Origin: a virus
IMG/VR virus record: IMGVR_UViG_3300037558_000760
Location: 1 to 34,069 of that record
DNA: 34,069 nucleotides
Reading direction: 5' to 3' (one strand)
Below the pieces are notes generated by a model. It made no database searches and was not told where the DNA came from. It worked only from the letters and a program-made list of their open reading frames with translations. Every line of letters begins with the position of its first letter. Position 1 is the first letter of the stretch. Positions 24,090 through 28,873 of this stretch are shown one piece after another. Position numbers and translations under genes: made by a program.

Positions 24090-24325
24090 TGTATCAAGTT
24101 AGTTATACAACCCGACACGCTACAGGCGAACCTAATCAAATCTGGGCTGAAGGTATTTACTTACAAGATCATTTTGAAATCTGGGAAACGCTTGGAGAAG
24201 CTAAAGACGTTTTAAAAGCTATTTTTAATGACGATAAACTTTGGTTAAAAGTTCATTGCTGGAACATCTCGAAAGTTATTGAAGGAAGCGAACCACAATG
24301 GCTGGAGGATTGCGACGATGAATAG
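24089..24325 (+). CDS. Small acidic early protein, 78 aa
   Basis: It begins MYQVSYTTRHATGEPNQIWA and ends EPQWLEDCDDE. It has alternating beta and helical segments (LGEAKDVLKAIFNDDKLWLK). The overall charge is negative and the size small, like many host-takeover proteins, but no family is recognised. It is coupled by overlap at both ends. Confidence 0.65.
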   Translation: MYQVSYTTRHATGEPNQIWAEGIYLQDHFEIWETLGEAKDVLKAIFNDDKLWLKVHCWNISKVIEGSEPQWLEDCDDE

Positions 24326-24425
24326 ATTTAATTTGCGAGACTTGTTGATAGATGCAGTCGGCAGCATCTTACTGTTCGGAAACTTATATATAGGTTACTG
24401 CCTACTAGTTTTGGTTTTTGGTTAG
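24318..24425 (+). CDS. Tiny single-TM protein, 35 aa
   Basis: The frame starts inside the last codons of the upstream gene (ATG at 24318, upstream TAG at 24323) and encodes MNRFNLRDLLIDAVGSILLF followed by GNLYIGYCLLVLVFG. A short polar, positively charged N-terminus precedes one hydrophobic helix, as in inner-membrane microproteins. GGAGG lies about ten bases upstream. A large hairpin begins immediately after its stop. Function is unknown. Membrane insertion is inferred from hydrophobicity. Confidence 0.6.
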   Translation: MNRFNLRDLLIDAVGSILLFGNLYIGYCLLVLVFG

Positions 24426-24475
24426 TTATTAGCCCTTACGAGTTCCGGTGTTTTGGAACTTGCTAGGGCTGATAA
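24426..24475 (+). ncRNA. Three-tier RNA hairpin in early mRNA leader (first copy)
   Basis: Starting right after the 35-aa stop, TTATT/GATAA, AGCCCT/AGGGCT and CGAGTTCC/GGAACTTG nest into one long stem (19 pairs, two G-U plus one at the join) with a 2x2 internal loop and an 8-base loop. No U-run follows, so it is unlikely to be a simple terminator. It precedes a leader shared with the copy at 25198-25248. Confidence 0.65.
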
Positions 24476-24509
24476 TTTCGTCAGCAAGGCAAACAAAGGA
24501 AGCAAAACA

Positions 24510-24950
24510 ATGACACAACCAAGCTGCAAAGATTTAATTCATATAAAATTCAACGAGATATTGGCTAGTTATATTGTGGCTGATCGATACTTTACAGAAC
24601 ACTACAACGATTTAGAAACAAGAGAGGATAACCGACCAGATGTCATATGCCCAACCTACGAAAGCTTTTACGATTACGTCGGGCAAACTGCTTTATCGTG
24701 GGATTATGTGAAACCAAACACCTTTACAGATCAAGAGGAAGGCTATTGGAGGCTTCAACTTTCATACGGTGGACCTAGCGACGAATTTAGAGTTTTCACA
24801 TACCCAGACGATGAAACAAAAATTCATAAAGTTTTTTATCATTACATGGATTGGTTTGATGGAGCAAAAATTGAAGTTCCAGACATAGGTAAAAACGAAC
24901 CAATATTTAAAGCTTTGGACGATTTTATTCATCTTAGCGTTTTTGCATAA
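24510..24950 (+). CDS. Early protein of unknown function, 146 aa
   Basis: The ATG at 24510 follows AAAGGAAGC by seven bases. An in-frame start further 5' would run through the hairpin and is rejected. The protein is acidic and rich in aromatics (YESFYDYVGQTALSWDYVKP, EGYWRLQLSYGGPSDEFRVF), with a helical end (DDFIHLSVFA). An alpha/beta fold is likely. I do not recognise a family. It may be a host-takeover factor, judged only from its place. Confidence 0.7.
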   Translation: MTQPSCKDLIHIKFNEILASYIVADRYFTEHYNDLETREDNRPDVICPTYESFYDYVGQTALSWDYVKPNTFTDQEEGYWRLQLSYGGPSDEFRVFTYPDDETKIHKVFYHYMDWFDGAKIEVPDIGKNEPIFKALDDFIHLSVFA

Positions 24951-24973
24951 TTTATCAAAGAGGGAGCAACAGC

Positions 24974-25201
24974 ATGAGAGGATATGCAAAAAAACACATT
25001 ATTTACCGTCACATTAACAATATTTCACTTAACGGTAAAGAATACGTTTTAGATGACAATAATGAGCCTATGAGATTTTCGTCGCCAGACGATGCAATCA
25101 AGTTTTTACATAAAAACGGAATTGCTGAAAACGTGAACGATAAAAACGATTTGTTCGATAACTACGGTTTTGGAATAGAGCTTGAAGAGAAAGAGAATTA
25201 A
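24974..25201 (+). CDS. Small early protein, 75 aa
   Basis: It begins MRGYAKKHIIYRHINNISLN, basic at the start and acidic at the end (GIELEEKEN). A beta hairpin (NGKEYVLDDNNEPMRFSS) followed by a helix (DDAIKFLHKNG) is suggested. A GAGGGAGC ribosome site lies eight bases before the ATG. Its stop codon is part of the stem of the second large hairpin. No family is recognised. Confidence 0.65.
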   Translation: MRGYAKKHIIYRHINNISLNGKEYVLDDNNEPMRFSSPDDAIKFLHKNGIAENVNDKNDLFDNYGFGIELEEKEN

Positions 25202-25248
25202 CAGCCTTAGAGCCTGACCTTAATCGGTCGGGCTTAATAGGCTGTTAA
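25198..25248 (+). ncRNA. Three-tier RNA hairpin in early mRNA leader (second copy)
   Basis: TTAACAGCCT (25198-25207) pairs perfectly with AGGCTGTTAA (25239-25248). Inside, AGCCTGACC (25211-25219) pairs with GGTCGGGCT (25226-25234) with one G-U, around a TTAATC loop. The outer stem includes the TAA stop of the preceding gene. The downstream leader AATT..GACAGC....AACAAAGGAAGCA parallels the one after 24475. Confidence 0.7.
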
Positions 25249-25278
25249 TTCTGACAGCGTTTAACAAAGGAAGCACAA

Positions 25279-25629
25279 ATGAATGTTTTGGCAAACTTTC
25301 ACAAAAAAGAAAACAATATAAAAATTAGTAACAATCACGACCTAGCAACGTGGTGCGTCGATCGATACGAGCAATTGCTAGGGTTGCCTGATACGCTCGA
25401 TCCAGAAGGCGAGGGCGGTCGATTACCTCTCATAATCACAATGCTTGCATCAGATGGCTGCAACGGAAATCTACCGATACGCTGGACAATGCTTTTAAAA
25501 TCAATGAACAGCGACTTTTACGCTGACATGAGTGGCATCTTTGACAACTTTAACCCGAACACAGGAAAACTCGAAAACGGCTTTGAGCCTCAATTTTGCG
25601 TGCTTCCTATGCATCGGAGGACAGCATGA
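25279..25629 (+). CDS. Early protein of unknown function, 116 aa
   Basis: It starts MNVLANFHKKENNIKISNNH, followed by DLATWCVDRYEQLLGLPDTL and a central SDGCNGNLPIRWTMLLKSMN. The ATG follows AAAGGAAGCACAA. A helix-rich core with a Cys-Asn-Gly turn is suggested. It has a faint resemblance in layout to small phage proteins of the DUF7673 type (helix, WW/N-C-G, then L.D.W), which I do not trust enough to name. It overlaps the next gene by four bases. Confidence 0.65.
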   Translation: MNVLANFHKKENNIKISNNHDLATWCVDRYEQLLGLPDTLDPEGEGGRLPLIITMLASDGCNGNLPIRWTMLLKSMNSDFYADMSGIFDNFNPNTGKLENGFEPQFCVLPMHRRTA

Positions 25630-25805
25630 AAAGGATTGAATGTTTAGTATGTGAAAATGGTCAAGTCGATTTGAGAAATATTGGATCAGCTGAGATTGTT
25701 TTTACAATTAGCTGCCCAGACTGCAACGGAACAGGCTTTTTAACTGAACCCAACGCAATTAAGCAAGCAAGCAAACAAGAAAGTTTTAAGAGGTTTTTAG
25801 AATGA
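25626..25805 (+). CDS. Zinc-ribbon protein with DnaJ-like CxxCxGxG motif, 59 aa
   Basis: The ATG at 25626 overlaps the upstream stop (ATGA) and has GGAGG seven bases before it. An in-frame upstream start lacks a site. The motifs CLVC (residues 7-10) and CPDCNGTGFL form a pair of knuckles like the zinc repeats of DnaJ and many small phage proteins. The rest is a basic Lys/Gln/Ser helix. It probably binds one zinc ion. Its partner is unknown. Confidence 0.7.
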   Translation: MKRIECLVCENGQVDLRNIGSAEIVFTISCPDCNGTGFLTEPNAIKQASKQESFKRFLE

Positions 25806-26020
25806 CAAAGTTCAACTGCGACGGCTGCGGAAAATCTCTTACAGTTCGTGACCTTGTAGCAGTCGGGAGCAGTAAATTTTACTGCTCTTGCTGCCTAACA
25901 GATTTAGTATTCAACCCAAGCGAGGAACTTACAAAAGACGGTGTGCAAACCGTTATGTTTCCAAAAATTAAACCAGCTGAAAAAGTTGTTGAAGCTGATA
26001 GACAGGGGAGTTTATTCTAA
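25802..26020 (+). CDS. Zinc-ribbon protein, 72 aa
   Basis: FNCDGCGKSLTVRDLVAVGS with KFYCSCCLTDLVF gives a CxxC...CxxC ribbon in the first 32 residues, followed by an acidic and then Lys-rich tail ending DRQGSLF. It overlaps the preceding zinc-ribbon gene by four bases and the methyltransferase-like gene by one base (TAATG). The end Q-x-x-L-F resembles a sliding-clamp-binding peptide (Q-x-x-L/M-F), but it is only a five-residue match. Confidence 0.7.
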   Translation: MTKFNCDGCGKSLTVRDLVAVGSSKFYCSCCLTDLVFNPSEELTKDGVQTVMFPKIKPAEKVVEADRQGSLF

Positions 26021-26667
26021 TGAAAATTTTAATAGGTTGCGAAACTTCTGGGACTGTCAGAAATGCTTTTCTGGAACAAGGTCACGATGTTTGGTCATGC
26101 GATATATTGCCAGCCGATGACATTACAAATCGGCATATTCAAGACGATGTTTTGAATGTGCTTAAAATGGACAAGTGGGATATGTTAATGGTTTCCCATC
26201 CTCCCTGCACTCGGCTTTGTAATTCTGGAGTAAGGTGGTTGCATAAAGCACCACCGAACCGAACTCTCGATGAAATGTGGAGAGAACTTGAAGAAGGTGC
26301 GGAACTATTTAGCAAGTTGTTAAATGCTAATGTTCCGCTAATCGCTGTTGAAAATCCTGTGATGCATAAACACGCAAAAGAACGAATTGATGGATATTTT
26401 GAGTTTTCTCAATCTGTCCAGCCGTGGCAATTCGGCAATGATCCAAATGGCGAGGACAATGTAAAAAAGCGAACTTGCTTATGGCTCAAAGGATTACCCA
26501 AACTGATCCCTACAGGATCTTTAGACGGATCAAATGCTAGAGCCGACATCCACAACGCACCACCGAGTAAAGACCGTTGGAAGCTGCGTAGTAAGTTTTT
26601 TAACGGCATAGCAACGGCAATGGCAAAGCAATGGTCAGAGCCACAATATCAATATCAATTAATTTGA
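26020..26667 (+). CDS. Compact C5-cytosine methyltransferase-like protein, 215 aa
   Basis: The start has a SAM-binding motif (ILIGCETSGTVRNAFLEQGH) and an acidic residue after strand 2 (D28 in SCDILP). SHPPCTRLCNSG contains the PPC catalytic-loop motif IV (residues 61-63), and ENP at 111-113 matches motif VI. These define cytosine C5 methyltransferases. The protein is much shorter than typical family members (about 300-400 aa). There is no evident target-recognition domain or QxRxR motif, although KRTCLWLKGLPKL resembles motif VIII/X surroundings. It may modify phage DNA against restriction or catalyse a related base modification. Confidence 0.7.
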   Translation: MKILIGCETSGTVRNAFLEQGHDVWSCDILPADDITNRHIQDDVLNVLKMDKWDMLMVSHPPCTRLCNSGVRWLHKAPPNRTLDEMWRELEEGAELFSKLLNANVPLIAVENPVMHKHAKERIDGYFEFSQSVQPWQFGNDPNGEDNVKKRTCLWLKGLPKLIPTGSLDGSNARADIHNAPPSKDRWKLRSKFFNGIATAMAKQWSEPQYQYQLI

Positions 26668-26682
26668 AGAAAGGATAAGCAA

Positions 26683-26970
26683 ATGTTTTATATTCAATTA
26701 AGAATGGCTGGTGATTGTGAGGATGACGTTTTATGTTTTAAAAATGATTTCACACCAGAGATCGCAAAAAAGGCAATCATAGAATACTTTTCGCTCAAAA
26801 CCATTTTGCCTGATAGTTTTCCAAATAACATTAATGATTGGTTTGTCAAAGGTCAGACTATTGAAGCTTGTGACGGTTCTGGCATTAATGAATATTATTT
26901 TACGATCAATAAGATTTATTGGCACGACGACCCTAGCACTGAATTTAAGGAGGAATACAAATGGGAGTAA
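26683..26970 (+). CDS. Early protein of unknown function, 95 aa
   Basis: It starts MFYIQLRMAGDCEDDVLCFK with an AAAGGA ribosome site. It is acidic, with a helix (FTPEIAKKAIIEYFSLKTIL) between beta-like segments and an end EFKEEYKWE. No motif is recognised. Its last ten bases overlap the next gene. Confidence 0.65.
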   Translation: MFYIQLRMAGDCEDDVLCFKNDFTPEIAKKAIIEYFSLKTILPDSFPNNINDWFVKGQTIEACDGSGINEYYFTINKIYWHDDPSTEFKEEYKWE

Positions 26971-27128
26971 AAGTTTATTTAGAAAGCCCAACAGGGTCTT
27001 GGGCAATTGAAATCGCATACTTTGAAAATGAAGACGACTACGATGTTTGCTATGAGGCTTTGGAAGCCAAAGCTGCAATTGACGGTCATATCATCACAGA
27101 GAGCGTGTCTGCGTTTGAAGACGAATGA
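26961..27128 (+). CDS. Small acidic early protein, 55 aa
   Basis: The ATG at 26961 is preceded by AAGGAGG at seven bases. The frame encodes MGVKVYLESPTGSWAIEIAY, a highly acidic middle (FENEDDYDVCYEALEAKAAI) and ends ESVSAFEDE. It overlaps both neighbours (ten bases upstream, ATGA downstream). DNA-mimic or inhibitor roles are common for such acidic phage proteins but are not shown here. Confidence 0.65.
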   Translation: MGVKVYLESPTGSWAIEIAYFENEDDYDVCYEALEAKAAIDGHIITESVSAFEDE

Positions 27129-27193
27129 GCCCAGCACTTGAAATGGCTGGGCTTGTCATAATCTTTGCTATCTTTTTAGCATTAATCAACTAA
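27125..27193 (+). CDS. Candidate membrane microprotein, 22 aa
   Basis: The ATG at 27125 overlaps the preceding TGA (ATGA). The frame encodes MSPALEMAGLVIIFAIFLAL and IN: a short polar start and one hydrophobic helix long enough to span a membrane. It ends eight bases before the terminator. Its 5' half contains an 8-bp hairpin (AGCCCAGC/GCTGGGCT, 27128-27153). Coupling and hydrophobic pattern favour a real gene, but it is too short to be sure. Confidence 0.45.
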   Translation: MSPALEMAGLVIIFAIFLALIN

Positions 27194-27517
27194 TCAAATG
27201 TCCCCAGCCTCATTCGCTGGGGATTTTTTTGTACTCATTTCCCCTCCTAATGCTGAATACCCTACCTTATCTGTCCAGCTGTCTTGGCTTTCAATCTTAT
27301 TGGCTAGTCTGCATGACTTCACCCAATCCATCATGAGAGCGACATGACTAGCCGTTATGTTTCCATTTTTCTCGATTGCCATCTTTGCAATGATTGTCCA
27401 GCCAACAGCAATATTATTATGATTGATATAGGCATCGCCATAATCGCTGGCTCGATCCCCATTTATTAATTCTTTGGCTTCATCAATAAAGCTATCCCTA
27501 GAACGGTATTTCGTCAT
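27194..27517 (-). CDS. DUF6378-like phage protein, 107 aa
   Basis: The start at 27517 (MTKYRSRDSFIDEAKELING) is chosen because GGGGAGG lies about eight bases upstream. A start five codons earlier has none. The pattern DRASDYGDAY, ALMMDWVKSCRLANKIES then DSWTDKVGYSALGGE corresponds to the DUF6378 family (DR-x-x-DYG, VALMM...K.AR, DSW.D.AGYAALG), small phage proteins of unknown biochemistry. The last residues (SPANEAG) are encoded by the terminator stem of the opposing operon. It overlaps the upstream gene by 20 bases. Confidence 0.75.
   Translation of the reverse strand: MTKYRSRDSFIDEAKELINGDRASDYGDAYINHNNIAVGWTIIAKMAIEKNGNITASHVALMMDWVKSCRLANKIESQDSWTDKVGYSALGGEMSTKKSPANEAGDI
27201..27230 (+). 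terminator. Rho-independent terminator of the plus-strand early cluster
   Basis: TCCCCAGC (27201-27208) pairs with GCTGGGGA (27216-27223) around a seven-base loop, followed by seven T (27224-27230). It ends plus-strand transcription at the convergent junction and lies inside the 3' end of the opposite-strand gene. Confidence 0.9.
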
Positions 27518-28109
27518 CGAGAACCTCCCCATTATCCGTTATGTTTCCAATTTTTTTAATTTCAGCACCAGGAAACTTTTGTTTTATTTCCAGCGATATT
27601 TTGTTTTGCTTGTGCCAAGCTGTAACGACCCTACAGACCTCATTCCAACTCATCACTACGTCTGCATCATCAACTTTCTTTGCATCCCCTGTATCCCTCA
27701 CAAATGCCCATTTCTGACCATCTTCATCGGTGTGATACCAAGCTCGATCCAAATCGGGCTCATGACCCAGCTTGATAGCTTTGCTCTGCAATACCTTCCA
27801 CCCCAATGCCAAGTTGCTGCATTTCAAAATCATGTTTTCTTCATCATCCTCATTGCAAGCAATCTGATAGGATTGATAGGCTCTCTCAAATTTGGCAGCA
27901 GTTTCCGGATCAACTAATTTCGGCAATTTATTAAATCCCCATTTAGCTTCCATTTCGTGTTGCACCTCAAGCATCGATTGTTGAGCAGCAATAATCGCTC
28001 GACTTCGATAGTCCGACCACATTGCTGTAAGTTTCCAATCCACCTTTTCCTGAGTAAAGGTTTTTCTCTTCTGCATATTCTTTTTAGCAGCTGTTGAAAT
28101 TTGTTTCAT
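27498..28109 (-). CDS. Protein with SSB-like acidic C-terminal tip (DDEIPF), 203 aa
   Basis: A basic N-terminus (AAKKNMQKRKTFTQEKVDWK) is followed by a helical domain (residues 25-110) and a mixed domain containing WYHTDEDGQKWAFVRDTGDA. The end is GEVLDDEIPF. The last residues match the conserved acidic tip of bacterial SSB (DDDIPF), which docks replication and repair enzymes. No OB fold is obvious, so it may instead use the tip to recruit or compete for host SSB partners. It is transcribed from the region holding the iteron array. The ribosome site is weak. Confidence 0.65.
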   Translation of the reverse strand: MKQISTAAKKNMQKRKTFTQEKVDWKLTAMWSDYRSRAIIAAQQSMLEVQHEMEAKWGFNKLPKLVDPETAAKFERAYQSYQIACNEDDEENMILKCSNLALGWKVLQSKAIKLGHEPDLDRAWYHTDEDGQKWAFVRDTGDAKKVDDADVVMSWNEVCRVVTAWHKQNKISLEIKQKFPGAEIKKIGNITDNGEVLDDEIPF

Positions 28110-28158
28110 TTTATTTTCTGCCCTTCGATTTCGTTACCTTCTTCCACTCCGCACGTTA

Positions 28159-28456
28159 GTGGCGGAAGTGGCGGAAGTAACGTAAGGGGGTATGGGGGGG
28201 TTACTTCCGCCATATTTTTTCGCTCACTTCCGCCAAAAGGGGGTTCACTTCCGCCTCACTTCCGCCAATTTGCTCATTTTTGCTCCATTTTTAGCCCAAA
28301 TATTGCTCACTTCCGCCAAAACAGCCTTCATTTCCGCCTCACTTCCGCCTAGTATTTTCATTTCCGCCCACTTCCGCCAATGTTTTCAATGACTTAATTT
28401 TTTGCAATATTAAATGGCGGAAGTAAGGCGGATTTGCGGAAGTGATCATTTCCGCC
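28159..28456. other. Iteron array, candidate origin of replication
   Basis: This 336-bp gap (28110-28445) has no convincing gene. ACTTCCGCC occurs at 28203, 28226, 28247, 28258, 28309, 28341 and 28370, with ATTTCCGCC at 28330, 28360 and 28448. The inverse GGCGGAAGT is at 28161, 28170 and 28416, with variants at 28427 and 28435. Spacings between direct copies are 23, 21, 11, 51, 21, 11, 19 and 10 bp, close to multiples of a helical turn. AT-rich tracts (28212-28220, 28395-28414) lie among them. The primase-helicase gene is 410 bp away. Iterons bound by an initiator are the usual mark of a theta origin. Confidence 0.65.
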
Positions 28457-28670
28457 TGATTTTTCCTATAATATCTGGTCGTTTCATAGGTGGTGGGTTA
28501 AGGTCATTCAAGCTTCCATATGACAAATTTCTTGGATCATTATAGCGAATTATCATGCTGCATTTGTTATCCGTTGCAGCCGTAGAATTGTAGTTTTTGT
28601 AGAACGCATTACACACAGCCTCGTCGCTAAACTCCATGAAAATTGTTGCTATAAAAACTATTTCTTTCAT
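28446..28670 (-). CDS. Small protein of unknown function, 74 aa
   Basis: It starts MKEIVFIATIFMEFSDEAVC and ends in a basic segment (PPPMKRPDIIGKIRRK). The first strand-helix (IVFIATIFMEFSDEA) resembles a small alpha/beta fold. It overlaps the upstream gene by four bases (ATGA), supporting translation. Its last codons contain the first iteron-like ATTTCCGCC. No family is recognised. Confidence 0.6.
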   Translation of the reverse strand: MKEIVFIATIFMEFSDEAVCNAFYKNYNSTAATDNKCSMIIRYNDPRNLSYGSLNDLNPPPMKRPDIIGKIRRK

Positions 28671-28873
28671 CTGATTACACCTGTTTGCCGACGAGAATTA
28701 AATCGGCAGCTAAGTTGTAGCTCCTCTTCGACCAGCCGAAATAATTCTTTAAGCAGCTTATCCTTTTTAATTAGCTGATTTAAATTCTGGCATCGTTTGT
28801 ACTCAATCATAGCTTCTTGCACTTGTTTATATTTCTGGGGGATTGTTGCTCGGATCATTTGCAGTTCAGTCAT
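28667..28873 (-). CDS. Small helical protein, 68 aa
   Basis: It starts MTELQMIRATIPQKYKQVQE, almost entirely helical and charged (LIKKDKLLKELFRLVEEELQ), with a basic end. GGAGG eight bases upstream and an overlap of eight bases with the primase-helicase stop indicate coupled expression. A coiled-coil accessory to the replication proteins is plausible from place and shape only. Confidence 0.65.
   Translation of the reverse strand: MTELQMIRATIPQKYKQVQEAMIEYKRCQNLNQLIKKDKLLKELFRLVEEELQLSCRFNSRRQTGVIR

Noticed and set aside
24329-24342. Further copy of the TTGTTGATAG promoter block on the plus strand, and another at 31143-31152
   Set aside because: Both lie inside supported coding frames, match only 9-10 bases, and have no -10 box at 17 bp. 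Chance similarity is sufficient.
25279-25629. Assignment of the 116-aa early protein to DUF7673
   Set aside because: Only the general layout of helices and a Cys-x-Gly turn is shared. Residue matches are too few to name the family.
28101-28392. Two plus-strand open frames rich in PP, HFR and SA repeats across the iteron region
   Set aside because: The repeated peptides are simply translations of the ACTTCCGCC repeats. There is no ribosome site, and the two frames overlap each other. A non-coding iteron array explains them better.
28159-28456. CRISPR array or recombination (chi-like) cluster
   Set aside because: Repeats are only 9 bp, occur in both orientations, and are separated by 1-40 bp with no constant spacer length.
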